64,000 nucleotides of DNA from Sinimarinibacterium sp. NLF-5-8 (GTDB taxonomy: Bacteria > Pseudomonadota > Gammaproteobacteria > Nevskiales > Nevskiaceae): contig NZ_CP048030.1 of assembly GCF_010092425.1 (NCBI RefSeq), positions 124,001 to 188,000 on the forward strand, in the 5' to 3' direction. Of this stretch, positions 36,080 through 46,479 are shown piece after piece; position 1 is the stretch's first letter, and every line of letters starts with the position of its first letter. The notes beneath the pieces were generated by a model. That model was given only the letters and a program-made list of their open reading frames with translations, searched no databases and was not told the DNA's origin. The position numbers and the translations under genes were made by a program.

Positions 36080-39000
36080 CGCAGCGTTGCATACGGCACC
36101 AGCGGCTCCACCGGCAGCGGCAGGTTGCCTTGCCACGGTTGCAGCCAGTAGCGCAGGTATAGCGTGGCGGTGCTGGGGGCGTAGTCGGGGCTGCGTTGGT
36201 AGGCGAGTTGGCCGCCGAGTGTCCAGTGATCGGTGAGGCGGTGTTCGAGGCCACCTTGCAGTGACCAGCCAAAACTATGGCTGCGTCCGCCGCTTTGGGT
36301 CAGATTGCCGCGCACGAGCGCGAATTGTGCGGGGTCGGCCTGCGCGCCGAGTACGCGTTGCAACACGTCGGTGGGATACAGCGCGCTGTCATCGGAGCGT
36401 GAAGTTGACCAGCCGATGCTGCCTTGCACGTCCCATGACCAGTCTGCGGTGCGGCGTGACCAGCGCAGCGGCACGCCGAGCGAGGCGTACTGTTGCGGGC
36501 TGTAGTAGCCGCCGTGGCCGAGTGTGTATTGCCCCAAGTTTTTCTGGTGCCACCACAGCATCGCGGTGGCACCGATGCGCACTTGTTCGTTGGCGCGTTC
36601 CAGCAGGCGCACATACACGCCGCTCATCAGGCGCGTGCGGCGGTTGTCCGGCACCACGTCGCCCAGCAGCCAATGGTGTTGCAGCAGCGCCCACACGCCG
36701 CTGCGTTCGCCGCGATCACGGCTGAGATTCAGGCTGATCCCGTTGGCGGTCACGCCGCCGAACCGCGCGCCGCTGGCCGGGTCTTGCGCGCCTGCGTAGG
36801 ACAACAGGGTGCTGTCCATCGGTCGGCGTGATGCGGTGACGGTATAGCCCCAATCCGCCCAACGGCTGCGATACGCCGCGCCGCCCAGCCAGTTGTCCAG
36901 CGTAAAACCCAGCGGACTGTGGCCGAGATCGAACGCCCATTGCGCGTCACGCCAGCCCACCGCCAGCGTGGTGCCTTGCGCGCGTGCGTGTTCGGGCAGG
37001 CAGCCTGCGGGTTGCGGCGCGCTGGCGCCCAACGCCTGCCATTGCAGTGCGCAACTGCCAAAGCTGGCGCGATGCAGACCGTCGGGATCGGCGGCGAAGC
37101 GTCCGGCATCGAGTTCCACCTGTTCGATGCGCGCCCAGCCGCGTCCCGTGCCGAGTGGCGTCGTCAATGGCGTGCTGGCATCGAGCATCGTCACCGCGCG
37201 GGTCAGGGCGGAGACGCCGGACGTGGTGCTGTCGTTGCGCCAGCCGTATTGATGCGCGGCTTCGATGATCGTGCTGCGTGCGTGGTAGAGCGCGTCCACG
37301 TCGCTGCGCAGGCTGCGGGTCAACCAGTCGGTGTCGTCCTGCGCGCGCGTGGCGGCGGTCAGTGCGGCGTGATTGTGTGGTTCGGCGGTGAGTTGTCTGT
37401 TGAAGGCCATCGCCTGCGCGTAGCTGTCCAGTGCTTCATCCCACTGGCCGCGCTGCACCGCCAGCCGCGCGGTGTCGCGCAAGGTCAGCACGTCGCCGGG
37501 CGCGTCGCGGTTGAGTGCTGCATACGTTTGCGCGGCGTGCTCCGTGTTGCCGACGGCCAGATGCGCGTGTGCGAGGCGGCGGCGCAGATACAGTTGATCG
37601 GCCTGCGGTTGTGGCGGTGCATCGGCCAGCCAGTGGCGTGCGGCGTCGGTCTGGCCGTCCTCGATCAACAGTTCGATCACGCCCAGCCGCGCGGCGGTGT
37701 TGTCGGGTTCGCGCGCCAGCACTTGTTCATAGAGCGCCAGCGCGCGGGCGGGATCGTCGCGTTCCCGCGCCCATTCGGCCACGGTCAGATCGGCGTCGGC
37801 GCGTTGCAAGCCCAGCAACAGGGCTTCGGCTTCCTGCGTGCGGCCTTGCGCGTGCAAGGCCTGCGCGTGTCCACGCGCGCGTGTCTGCGTGAGGCGTTCG
37901 GCCAGTTGCTGCATCGCCTCGGTTTGCTGTTCTGGCGCGACGGCTTGCAGCACGGTCAACGCCTGCGCGTCGTCGTCGATGGACGCCAAATACAGCGCGT
38001 AGGCGTAGCGGGTGGATGGATCGTCGGCATGGCTTTGAAAAAACGCGGCGAATCCGGCGTCGGCAGTTTGCGCATCGCCTTGTGCGCGCTGCGCGTGCGC
38101 CACCCGCCATGCCGTCCACGGTGCATCGGGTTGCAGGGCGTGGAGACGTTGCAACAGGGTCAGCAGCGCCGCGCCATCGCCGCGTTGTTCGGCGTCATCG
38201 GCCTGCGCGTTGAGGCGGTCGGTTTCCAAGCTGTCGATCAACCCTTGCAACTGCGCGCGCCGTGCCTGCGGCAGTCCGTCGAGCAAGGCTTGCGCGCGTT
38301 CCGGTTGTTGTTCGCGGTACAGCGCCACCAGTCCGCGTATGGCGCTGTTGCTGTCGGGATCGACCGCGCGTGCGCGTTCAAACAGGGCTTGTGCCTGATC
38401 GTTGCGGCCTTGCGCCAGCGCCAGTTGCGCGAGTCCGATCAACGGCTCGGCGGCGGCGGGTTTGACGCGCCGCGCCTGTTCATACAACGCGGTGGCGCGC
38501 GCTGCGTCCTGTGCGGTTACCGCTTGTTCGGCGTCACTGAGCAGCGCCCAGAAGCGGCTGTTGCGGATCAGGCTTTGCCATTTGTCGGCTAAAAATGCGT
38601 GCTGTTCGGTGCGCGCGGCTTCGGTAAACGCGGCCAGCGCGGCGGCGTGGTTGCCGGAGCGCGAGTGTGCGTAACCCAGATCGCCATGCAGCGCGGCTTC
38701 TTGTGGGTAGCGGGTCAGCGCGTAGCGGAATTGTGTGATCGCCTCGGCATTGCGCCCCTGTGCCAACAGCGTTGCGCCGTACAGCCGCGCGCGCCATGCC
38801 GGATCGGCCATTTGCTGTTGCTGCGCGTGCAGGGCTTCGCGGCCTTTGCTGTACAGCGGGGTGCCCATGTAACGCTGCAAAAACCGTTGCCAACCCGCCA
38901 CGCTGCGTGCGGTGACGGGCTGCGCGTTCCAGTAATCGAACTCACGCTGCGCTGCGCCCGCGCGTGCATACGGGTCTTGCGCCAGTTGTCCGAGCATCGC

Positions 39001-39828
39001 CAGCGCCTCGGCATTGCGGTTTTCGGCAAACAGCAAACCCACCAGCGTTTGCCGCAACTGGCTGTTGTCGGGTGCGCGTTGATCCAACGCCTGCAATTGG
39101 CGAATCGCTTCCGGGCGTTGGCGCGGCAGTTCGGCGCGGGCGCTCCAATACGTCAGCGCCAGCGTGAACGTGGGCGGATCGTTGCCGAACAATTGCTCAA
39201 AGGTCGCCACCGCTTCGGCGTGGCGTCCGGCGGTTTGCAGCAGCAGGGCTTGTTGCAATTGCGCCTGATCGGCGCCTTGCAAGCGCATCAATACCGCTGC
39301 GCGGCGTGCCTGACGCTGCGCATTCGGCGCGGCGTGCAGGTGTGCCAGCGTTTGTTCGGCGGCGGCGATGTCTTTGCGCCGCAGGGCTTGTTGCAACTGC
39401 GCGTATTGCACGTCGGGATCGTCTGCGGCGAGGCGTGCCAGCCGCAGCAAGGCACTGTCGATCAACGCCTCGTTGTGGGTTGCTTCGCCGATCCACACCT
39501 GATGCAGCAACCACTGTTGCGGCGCGACGGGGGCGGCGTCGGTGGGGCGCGGATCGGCTTGCCAAGCGGGCGCGTCGTGGCTGTCGTCCTGCGCAAAGTT
39601 GGGGATGCGTGCGGTTGCTGGGCGCGGCGACAGCGTGGCGCTGAACTGCAAATGCAGCGGCGCGGGCGGCGGCGGTTCGGGGACGGACACCGCAGGCACT
39701 GTTGCCACCGTTGGCGGCGGCGTCAGCGTCAGTGACGGCTGTAACGCTGGTGCGGCACCGCCGTGCAGTGCCAATGCCAGCGCGGTGAGACGCAGCGGTA
39801 TCTTCAAGGCGGACATGCCTGTGCCCAT
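36076..39828 (-). CDS. bcsC: Cellulose synthase outer-membrane subunit BcsC
   Basis: The export partner: a periplasmic TPR scaffold plus an outer-membrane barrel through which the glucan leaves. The 1250-residue protein starts with a signal peptide (LPLRLTALALALHGGAAPA region), has about 900 residues of repeated TPR-like helices rich in ALALYEQ/ALAMLGQ patterns, and a C-terminal BCSC_C barrel of about 300 residues ending LPVEPLVPYATLR. An ATG at 39816 is an equally good start. It is the last gene of the operon and its start overlaps bcsZ. Confidence 0.95.
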   Translation of the reverse strand: MGTGMSALKIPLRLTALALALHGGAAPALQPSLTLTPPPTVATVPAVSVPEPPPPAPLHLQFSATLSPRPATARIPNFAQDDSHDAPAWQADPRPTDAAPVAPQQWLLHQVWIGEATHNEALIDSALLRLARLAADDPDVQYAQLQQALRRKDIAAAEQTLAHLHAAPNAQRQARRAAVLMRLQGADQAQLQQALLLQTAGRHAEAVATFEQLFGNDPPTFTLALTYWSARAELPRQRPEAIRQLQALDQRAPDNSQLRQTLVGLLFAENRNAEALAMLGQLAQDPYARAGAAQREFDYWNAQPVTARSVAGWQRFLQRYMGTPLYSKGREALHAQQQQMADPAWRARLYGATLLAQGRNAEAITQFRYALTRYPQEAALHGDLGYAHSRSGNHAAALAAFTEAARTEQHAFLADKWQSLIRNSRFWALLSDAEQAVTAQDAARATALYEQARRVKPAAAEPLIGLAQLALAQGRNDQAQALFERARAVDPDSNSAIRGLVALYREQQPERAQALLDGLPQARRAQLQGLIDSLETDRLNAQADDAEQRGDGAALLTLLQRLHALQPDAPWTAWRVAHAQRAQGDAQTADAGFAAFFQSHADDPSTRYAYALYLASIDDDAQALTVLQAVAPEQQTEAMQQLAERLTQTRARGHAQALHAQGRTQEAEALLLGLQRADADLTVAEWARERDDPARALALYEQVLAREPDNTAARLGVIELLIEDGQTDAARHWLADAPPQPQADQLYLRRRLAHAHLAVGNTEHAAQTYAALNRDAPGDVLTLRDTARLAVQRGQWDEALDSYAQAMAFNRQLTAEPHNHAALTAATRAQDDTDWLTRSLRSDVDALYHARSTIIEAAHQYGWRNDSTTSGVSALTRAVTMLDASTPLTTPLGTGRGWARIEQVELDAGRFAADPDGLHRASFGSCALQWQALGASAPQPAGCLPEHARAQGTTLAVGWRDAQWAFDLGHSPLGFTLDNWLGGAAYRSRWADWGYTVTASRRPMDSTLLSYAGAQDPASGARFGGVTANGISLNLSRDRGERSGVWALLQHHWLLGDVVPDNRRTRLMSGVYVRLLERANEQVRIGATAMLWWHQKNLGQYTLGHGGYYSPQQYASLGVPLRWSRRTADWSWDVQGSIGWSTSRSDDSALYPTDVLQRVLGAQADPAQFALVRGNLTQSGGRSHSFGWSLQGGLEHRLTDHWTLGGQLAYQRSPDYAPSTATLYLRYWLQPWQGNLPLPVEPLVPYATLR

Positions 39829-40916
39829 GCCGGTTGCAGGTTGCCATTGGCGGCAAAGCGATAGCGTCCCTGATCCCAGCCGTGTCCAAACAGCGTCAGC
39901 ACTTGCGCGTAATAGGCGTTGGCGTCGGCGGGATGCTGGTGCAGATGCGCGCGTTGCGCGGCGAGGGCGTCATCTTGTTGCGTGGCCGCCAGCAGCGGCA
40001 GCAGTGCCGCCGCAAAGCCGCTGGACGGTGTGCCGCTCACGCTGCCGGTCTGCGTGTCGATTTTTTCCGGCACCCGTCCCAATGCGGCGACCTTGGCGGC
40101 CATCGGCGCGAGGCGCTGTTGCAGCGCGGCGCGTCCCGGCGCGTCCGCCGCCATCATGCCGATCCATAGATAGCTGCGGATGGCGTCATAACTGCCGAGC
40201 AGGCCGGTTTGCGCATCCGGCTTCCAGCCGTCTTGCCAACTGCGCAGCCGCCAATCGGGGACGAAGCCTTGCGGTGCGGCGTCGATCAGCGCGCGTTGGG
40301 TGTCGTGATCCACCTGCGCCCACAGCGCGTCCACCTGCGCAAAGCGCGCAAACAACTGCGGCACGCTGTAACTGGGATTGATGCGCGTGCCGGTGGGGTT
40401 GATGAAGCCCAGCCGCCCCGGCAGCAGCACCAGCCCCACGTCCGGCATCCACAGCAGTGACTCGGCGGCGCTGCGCCACAGCAGGCGTTCGGCCAGCCGC
40501 GTGTAGTCGGGTTGATCCCACAAGCGCCCCGCTTCCAGCAGCGCGTAGGCGATCCACAGGTCGGCGTCGCTGGCGTTGTTGGCGTCGAGTATTTGCCAAC
40601 GATGGTCATCGCTGCGCCCCCACAGCCACGCGGGGAGGCGCGCGCCAAGATCGCCGCCCGCGAGGTTGTTGTGCGTCCAGCGCAGCAGGCGCGCAAAGGT
40701 GGCGCGATCATTCGCCACCAGCGCAAAAAACAGCGCGTAGGACTGACCTTCTGACGTGGTGATGCTGCGCGGCGATGACGCATCAATGACGCGGCCATCG
40801 GCGCTGACCATCTGCGTCTTGAACGCCTCCCATGCCGGCCACGCACAGTCACGCACCGCCGCCGTGCAGGCCGACGAGGTGAGTGCCAACAACAGTGCCA
40901 GCAGGGCGTGACGCAT
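39804..40916 (-). CDS. bcsZ: Periplasmic endoglucanase BcsZ (GH8)
   Basis: A glycoside hydrolase family 8 cellulase required for normal cellulose output in enteric bacteria. The 370-residue protein has a signal peptide (residues 1-20). The general acid is E56 in TTSEGQSYALFFAL and the base D244 in LLGSYDAIRSYLW, one residue off E. coli BcsZ (E55, D243). The length matches the family. It lies between bcsB and bcsC, as in E. coli. Confidence 0.96.
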   Translation of the reverse strand: MRHALLALLLALTSSACTAAVRDCAWPAWEAFKTQMVSADGRVIDASSPRSITTSEGQSYALFFALVANDRATFARLLRWTHNNLAGGDLGARLPAWLWGRSDDHRWQILDANNASDADLWIAYALLEAGRLWDQPDYTRLAERLLWRSAAESLLWMPDVGLVLLPGRLGFINPTGTRINPSYSVPQLFARFAQVDALWAQVDHDTQRALIDAAPQGFVPDWRLRSWQDGWKPDAQTGLLGSYDAIRSYLWIGMMAADAPGRAALQQRLAPMAAKVAALGRVPEKIDTQTGSVSGTPSSGFAAALLPLLAATQQDDALAAQRAHLHQHPADANAYYAQVLTLFGHGWDQGRYRFAANGNLQPAWAQACPP

Positions 40917-40919
40917 GGA

Positions 40920-43241
40920 TCAGTTCGGCTCCGCCAGCCGCCGCCGTGCCACCCAGCGCAGGCCGCGCCACAGCAAAAACGCCACCAGCAACACGCATAG
41001 CGTACTGAGCAAGGCCAGCAGGATCGGGTGCTGCGCCAGATTGAAGTACAGCCACAACCACCACGGTAGCTTACCAACGTAATACGGCTCACCGACGCGC
41101 TGACTGTCTACCCCGCTGCTGCGGATCAGCACCACCGATCCAGCCATTGCCGCGCGCTTGCCCACGTCACGCAGGGCATCGCGCAGCAACTGGTAATCGG
41201 CATCGGTGCTGGCGAGCATCATGATGACGCTGCGCTGGTTGTCGAACGGCGAGGCCATGCCGACGATGGCGGCCATCGGCGCGCTGGCCGCAACGTCGGT
41301 GCGCAGGTCGGGATCGGTGGATTCCGGCAGGTAGCGCGTGCGCGGTTGGTTGGGTTTGAAGCTGCGCGTGGATTGACGCAGCCAGTCGTGGGCGTGCGTC
41401 AGCACCAGATTTGCATCGGCATTGCTGCGCAGTTCAGCGGGCATCTCACCCATCACCAGCAGGTCGGCTCGTGCGGTTTTGGCCTGCGCCCAATCATCGG
41501 TCAGCCGTAGGCGATGGCTGGGATACCCACTGGCCGCGCCAATGCCGCCCAGCGTTTGCAATAAGGTGCTGAGGCCGCGCGCGCTCAAGGTGCTGGGTAC
41601 GATCACCAGCGTTTCCGATGAATCCGCCATCCGCGTGTACGGAAAGCCGCTGTGGATGAACGCAGCCAGATCGGGCATCTGCAAAAAGTGCGGAAAACCG
41701 GACATGTCCAGCGTCGATTCGGCGTCGATCAGCGCGCGTTGATCGACCGGCAAATGGGTTTCGCAGTAGCCGATGCGGCTGCTGTTGATGAGGCCGGTGT
41801 AGCTGAAGTCAAAACGCAGTTCGTTGAGCGCGCCGACCTTGAGCGCGGGCACCAGCACTTTATCGACGTTGGTGCGCAGATCGGCGGGCAACATGCTGAG
41901 CAGGAAACTTTTGGTTTCTTCGTTGCTGCGCGCGCGCGTGCGCAGCGGCAGGCTGTCCAGATACAGGCCGTTGAGGTTGATGTTGAGGTTGGAATCACCA
42001 TGATCGCCGGGGCGCGTGTAGCGATATTGCAGGCGCATCGGCACGGCGGTGTTGCGCCACACGAACAGATCGGGCGGCAGGTTGAACGCCAGCTTGATCG
42101 GCCCCGGTTGCTGCCCCAGCGCCTGCAATTGTTCGGGGTAGTCGATCAGTTCACCAAACTGCACCGCGCGGTCGGTGGGAATCCAGTTGGGCGCGTCATA
42201 CGGCACGCGCGGTGTCAGTGGATCAAATTGTTTAACGGTGACTTGCGTGCCGCGAAACAGCTTGCCGCCGCTGGCCAATGCCTGTGCGGCCACGCGCAAA
42301 TCGGTGCCATCGCGCCCCAGAATCAACAGCACTTTGGAATACGCATCGTCGGGCGATGGGATCAGCGCCGCAGTGGGCGCGTCTACCAGCGGAAAGCGTT
42401 CCAGATCGGTCAAAAAACTGTAGCGCTGCGCGTTGGTGGCCCACATCACCAGATAACGCGGCGCGTCGTCTGCCTTGCGCGACGGCAGCGCGCCGTAAGT
42501 GACCGGAAACTGCGCGCCGCGCCATTGCGACAGGCCGCCGAAGTACGACGCCAGAATCCCCGCAGCGGTTTGCGTGGTCAGATCGGGTTGCGGCTCAAAC
42601 ACCATCGGCACGCGCGTCGGCGTGCGGCTGGCGGCGTCAAAAAACGGTGCGGGGAACCACGCCAGATCGTTGTCCAGCGCCAAAAATTGCTCATCGAGCG
42701 TGAACAGGCTGGCGCTCGACAGGTTGACCCAGATGCTGGTGTGCGCGGGGTTTTCGCACAGTTCGTTGTAGTGGCCGACCAGTTCGATGCGCAGGCGGTT
42801 GAAGTCGCCGATCAACGCAGGCGTCAGTGCCAGCGTGCGCTGGACTTGTGTGCCGAGATCGTCCTTGTTGATGACCAGCACGTTCATCAGCACGTCGTTC
42901 AGATACACGCGCAGTTGCGACAAACCCGGCAGCAGCGCGGGCGAGGGCGTGAACGTCAGTTGCAGCGCGGCGTGGGTGGTGATGCGATCCTTGCGCACGC
43001 CAAATTCCATCTGTGCCTTGGCGTTGTCGCCGGTCAGCAGAATGTCGCCGGTTTGCCCCAGATCCTTGAAGCTGAACGCATCGCGGATCACCGGCGCGGG
43101 TGGCGAGAGTTGCAGCGCCAGGCCGTCTGCCGGTGCTTGCGGCAGCGTCGCTGCCGAGGCGTGAGCGCCCAACAGGCACAGCGCGCTGATCAGCGCGCGC
43201 CGCAGGGTGGTGAACAGCAGGGGCAAGGCAACAGCAGTCAT
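40920..43241 (-). CDS. bcsB: Cellulose synthase periplasmic subunit BcsB
   Basis: BcsB is anchored by a C-terminal helix and guides the glucan through the periplasm. The 773-residue product starts with a signal peptide (MTAVALPLLFTTLRRALISALCL region), has alternating carbohydrate-binding and flavodoxin-like domains (SFKDLGQTGDILLTGDN, FPLVDAPTAALIPSPDDAYSK), and ends with a membrane helix (HPILLALLSTLCVLLVAFLLW). The ATG at 43241 overlaps bcsA by 4 bp and gives a clear signal peptide, so it was preferred over a start 76 codons upstream. Confidence 0.95.
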   Translation of the reverse strand: MTAVALPLLFTTLRRALISALCLLGAHASAATLPQAPADGLALQLSPPAPVIRDAFSFKDLGQTGDILLTGDNAKAQMEFGVRKDRITTHAALQLTFTPSPALLPGLSQLRVYLNDVLMNVLVINKDDLGTQVQRTLALTPALIGDFNRLRIELVGHYNELCENPAHTSIWVNLSSASLFTLDEQFLALDNDLAWFPAPFFDAASRTPTRVPMVFEPQPDLTTQTAAGILASYFGGLSQWRGAQFPVTYGALPSRKADDAPRYLVMWATNAQRYSFLTDLERFPLVDAPTAALIPSPDDAYSKVLLILGRDGTDLRVAAQALASGGKLFRGTQVTVKQFDPLTPRVPYDAPNWIPTDRAVQFGELIDYPEQLQALGQQPGPIKLAFNLPPDLFVWRNTAVPMRLQYRYTRPGDHGDSNLNINLNGLYLDSLPLRTRARSNEETKSFLLSMLPADLRTNVDKVLVPALKVGALNELRFDFSYTGLINSSRIGYCETHLPVDQRALIDAESTLDMSGFPHFLQMPDLAAFIHSGFPYTRMADSSETLVIVPSTLSARGLSTLLQTLGGIGAASGYPSHRLRLTDDWAQAKTARADLLVMGEMPAELRSNADANLVLTHAHDWLRQSTRSFKPNQPRTRYLPESTDPDLRTDVAASAPMAAIVGMASPFDNQRSVIMMLASTDADYQLLRDALRDVGKRAAMAGSVVLIRSSGVDSQRVGEPYYVGKLPWWLWLYFNLAQHPILLALLSTLCVLLVAFLLWRGLRWVARRRLAEPN

Positions 43242-45757
43242 GGCGAAATCCCGGAAAGCGAAGGGGGACGGGGGCGCAGCTGAGCCAGCCAGCGCAGTGG
43301 GGCAATGCCTGCGCGCAGCAGCCAGCGCAGGCGGTGGGGGGCGTACTTGATGACTCGCTGATACCCATGCAGGCCGGTGTGCAGAACATCCCACAGATCG
43401 TGGCTGACGCCGTGTCGGGGGCTGCTGCGATGCCAGCGCAACCAGGCATCGGCACGGGCAAACGTGCATTGCACATAGTCCACGCGCTGTTGCTGGGTCA
43501 TTGGCTCGAATTCGATGCCGATGGTCGAGCCTGCGCGGTATCGCACCTGGCCTTCAAAAATGTATTCGGCATGCCCGCGTTGCAGCGCCACCCCCAGGCG
43601 GCTGTTGGCGGTCAATGGCAGATCGGGGCTGATGTTCAGGCCAATGCCGGCCGAGGAATAGTCATTGACCGTGGCCGGAAACAGACGACCATCGGGCAGC
43701 ACCAGCGTGGCGGGCAGGGGCGTCGCAACGCGGTGCGCCTTGCGCACCTGATGAGCTTCTGCGGCCACGGCGACGGCACTGCCGATGATCAGCAGGTTGT
43801 ACAGCGTCCACAGCATGCTGACGACGACGGTGCCCATTTCTGCCTGAGGCCCGTCAATGAGACGCCAGATACCGGCGGCCAGTCCGGCGACGTTCAGTGC
43901 TGCCAGCAGCAGATAGGGGGACGCCACCCGCCAGTCAAAGCGATCCCGCGCCTGCAAGCCGCCCTTGTCGGTGACGTTGAACTTGCCGCGTTTGGGCGCA
44001 AGCAGTGCCACCGTGGTCGGCAGGGCGATGTACCACGCCAGCACGGTCTCATACACCTCGCCCCAGAACGGCACGCGGCTGGCCCCCTGCGCGCGCTGGT
44101 TGGTCAGTGCCGAATGCACCATATGCGGCAGCACATACAACACCAGCAGTCCGGCGGGCGCGTAGATCACATACGCGTGCAGCAGCAAAAACGCCAGCGG
44201 CGCGGTGAGAAAGACGATGCGCGGAATCCCGGCCATGAAATGCAGCATCGCGTTGCCGTAACAGAGCCGCTGCATCAGCGTCAGCCCCTTGCCCAGAAAC
44301 GGATTGTCGGTACGGAAAATCTGCGCCATGCCGCGCGCCCAGCGGATGCGCTGGTTGACGTGCGCGGCCAAACTGTCCGTTGCCAGCCCTGCGGCCTGCG
44401 GGATTTTGAGATACGCCGAGCGCCAGCCCAGCCGGTGCATTTTGAGCGCGGTGTGCGCGTCCTCGGTGACGGTATCCACTGCAAATCCGCCAATCGACTC
44501 GATGGCCGTGCGCCGCAGCACCGCGCAGGAGCCGCAGAAAAACGCCGCGTTCCACAAATCGTTTCCGGCCTGGACGACGTGATAGAACAGCTCGCCTTCG
44601 TTGGGCGTTTTGCGAAACGTGCCGAGGTTGCGCTCGAACGGATCGGCAGAAAAGAAATGGTGCGGCGTCTGCACCAGCGCCAGTTTCGGATCACGCAGAA
44701 ACCAGCCGGTGGTGACTTGCAGAAACGAGCGCGTCGGCAGGTGATCGCAGTCAAAAATGGCGATCAGCTCGCCGTGCGTTTGCGTCAGTGCGTGATTGAG
44801 ATTGCCTGCCTTGGCGTGATTATTGTCGGGGCGGATGAGGTAGCCGACGCCGGCCTCGGCGGCAAACTGGCGAAATGCCTCACGGCGTCCGTCGTCGAGG
44901 ATGTAAATACGCAGTTTTTCCGGTGGCCAGTCCATGCCCATTGCGGCGTAGACGGTGTTGGCAACCACCGACATCGGCTCATTGTAGGTGGGAATGTAGA
45001 CATCCACCGTTGGCCATGCGTGCCAGTCGGTGGGCAATTGCTGCACCGGGCGCTTGAGCGGATACGCCGATTGTGCGTAACCCAGCACCAGAATCAGCCA
45101 TGAGTAGGTTTCGGCCAGCAGCAGCGTCATCCCCAGCGCCAGATCGAGCGTGCTGCCCCAGTTGAGCGTGGAGGTGTAGCGCCACCACAGATAGCGCGTG
45201 GACACCAGCAGCGACAGAACCATCAACACCACCACCGCCAGTGAACCGGCACCGCGACGCACCCATAGCGCCACGCCCAACAGCATCAGCGAAAAAATCG
45301 CCTGCGCGGTGTAGCTGAACGGTTGGGTGACACAGAGGACGATCAGCGCCAGTGTCGTCACGCCGCAGACGCCATATAGCAGCGCGCGCGCGCGTTTGCT
45401 GAGGCGACGCAGCCAGCGCCCGCTTTGGGTCAGATCGGTGCTTTGGGTGGCGACGCTGGACATGCGATCCAGCCGATCCAGCGCCGCGTCCAGACGGCGG
45501 CGCAGCGTGCGCGCCGCACGCTTGAGGCCATCCACCTGCGGCGGTGGTGCCGGGCGCGTGAACAGCAGCCACAACGCCTGGGTCACATAGCCGAGGACAT
45601 CGAGCACGGTTTGCGGGCGTCCCTGACGGGTTTGCGGAAACAGCCGCTCGCGATCGGCGATCAGGGCCTGCCATGTTGGCGATTCCAGGCGCAGAAAGAC
45701 CCAGGCCAGCGTCGCCATGCTGTGCCAGAACCAGGTGGGTTTGCGCGAGGAATTCAT
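43238..45757 (-). CDS. bcsA: Cellulose synthase catalytic subunit BcsA
   Basis: A processive GT2 enzyme making beta-1,4-glucan from UDP-glucose at the inner membrane. In the 839-residue product the catalytic motifs are intact: DDG at 288-290, DCD at 336-338, FFCGS at 407-410, TED at 431-433 and QRIRW at 469-473. A C-terminal PilZ domain has R-x3-R (R672, R676) and D-x-S-x2-G (D699-G704), so c-di-GMP activation is expected. The ATG at 45757 overlaps bcsQ by 4 bp. An N-terminal region of about 120 residues precedes the first helix. Confidence 0.97.
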   Translation of the reverse strand: MNSSRKPTWFWHSMATLAWVFLRLESPTWQALIADRERLFPQTRQGRPQTVLDVLGYVTQALWLLFTRPAPPPQVDGLKRAARTLRRRLDAALDRLDRMSSVATQSTDLTQSGRWLRRLSKRARALLYGVCGVTTLALIVLCVTQPFSYTAQAIFSLMLLGVALWVRRGAGSLAVVVLMVLSLLVSTRYLWWRYTSTLNWGSTLDLALGMTLLLAETYSWLILVLGYAQSAYPLKRPVQQLPTDWHAWPTVDVYIPTYNEPMSVVANTVYAAMGMDWPPEKLRIYILDDGRREAFRQFAAEAGVGYLIRPDNNHAKAGNLNHALTQTHGELIAIFDCDHLPTRSFLQVTTGWFLRDPKLALVQTPHHFFSADPFERNLGTFRKTPNEGELFYHVVQAGNDLWNAAFFCGSCAVLRRTAIESIGGFAVDTVTEDAHTALKMHRLGWRSAYLKIPQAAGLATDSLAAHVNQRIRWARGMAQIFRTDNPFLGKGLTLMQRLCYGNAMLHFMAGIPRIVFLTAPLAFLLLHAYVIYAPAGLLVLYVLPHMVHSALTNQRAQGASRVPFWGEVYETVLAWYIALPTTVALLAPKRGKFNVTDKGGLQARDRFDWRVASPYLLLAALNVAGLAAGIWRLIDGPQAEMGTVVVSMLWTLYNLLIIGSAVAVAAEAHQVRKAHRVATPLPATLVLPDGRLFPATVNDYSSAGIGLNISPDLPLTANSRLGVALQRGHAEYIFEGQVRYRAGSTIGIEFEPMTQQQRVDYVQCTFARADAWLRWHRSSPRHGVSHDLWDVLHTGLHGYQRVIKYAPHRLRWLLRAGIAPLRWLAQLRPRPPSLSGISP

Positions 45758-46479
45758 GGCGGCGTCGCCCGCTGCGACAGACACCATGTGGCCAGCGCCG
45801 TCATGTCCACCGCGGCCTGACTGTCGGGCGCGTAGTGACCCACCGGCATTTTTGAGGCCAGTGCCTCGGGGAACGCAGCCCCTGCATGAATCTTGACCGG
45901 TGCCAGCCGCAGGGTGTCCTGTCTGATCCACAGCCAGTGCAGGTCGCGCTGCAACGCCTGCGCCGGGTTGTAGCGGTTGAGCAGGTAGTGCGGCTGTGCG
46001 CGCGCGTCGCGTTGCAGCTGCAAGTGACTGACGGGTTCGGCTTCCAGCAGGCACAGATGTAAATCCGCCAGTGCAGCCAGTTCCTGCGACAGCACGCCGT
46101 GGCGCGGGGTGTCGATGACCACCCAGTCAAACGTCGCTGCGGCGGTTGCCAGCATTCGCGCCCAGCGGCTGCGGTGCTGGTGCAAGGCGTGTTCCAGCGT
46201 CGATAAATCGCTGCGTGCAATCTCCCCGTGCGGTAACAGGACCAGTTGATCATTGATGTGCCATAACAGTGAAGACCAGCGTTGTCCCGCCAGCACCTGT
46301 CGGGCCCAGCCACCGGATTCGGACAGTGCCAGGTTGAAGTGCAAACGCAGCAGGTTGTCGATGCAGGCGTCGATGACCAGAACGCGCTGACCCAGTTGCT
46401 GCAAGGCATAGGCAAGGCCGGCGCTGACGCTGGTGCAGCCGACACCACCGCGCAATCCCTGGACGACGATCATGCTCAT
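45754..46479 (-). CDS. bcsQ: Cellulose biosynthesis MinD/ParA-like ATPase BcsQ
   Basis: A SIMIBI-class protein needed for polar localisation and assembly of the cellulose machinery. The 241-residue product begins MSMIVVQGLRGGVGCTSVSAGLAYALQQLG. The P-loop reads RGGVGCT where ParA proteins have KGGVGKT; E. coli BcsQ also deviates here, so this is a family trait. Further ParA-like features are VLVIDACIDNLLRLHFNL and FDWVVIDTPRHG. It overlaps bcsR and bcsA by 4 bp each. Confidence 0.93.
   Translation of the reverse strand: MSMIVVQGLRGGVGCTSVSAGLAYALQQLGQRVLVIDACIDNLLRLHFNLALSESGGWARQVLAGQRWSSLLWHINDQLVLLPHGEIARSDLSTLEHALHQHRSRWARMLATAAATFDWVVIDTPRHGVLSQELAALADLHLCLLEAEPVSHLQLQRDARAQPHYLLNRYNPAQALQRDLHWLWIRQDTLRLAPVKIHAGAAFPEALASKMPVGHYAPDSQAAVDMTALATWCLSQRATPP

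Noticed and set aside
36919-38592. Plus-strand 557-codon frame opposite bcsC
   Set aside because: Antisense frame caused by high GC; bcsC has clear TPR and barrel features on the other strand.
36076-39828. CRISPR-like or tandem DNA repeat array within bcsC
   Set aside because: The repetition is at protein level (TPR-like helices) with diverged codons and no regular spacer pattern.
41652-45103. Two plus-strand frames of 543 and 589 codons opposite bcsB and bcsA
   Set aside because: The opposite strand has complete BcsA and BcsB with catalytic motifs, so these are shadows.
45754-46479. BcsQ as a degraded ATPase because its P-loop lacks the usual lysines
   Set aside because: E. coli BcsQ shows a similar change, so this is treated as a family trait and not a defect.
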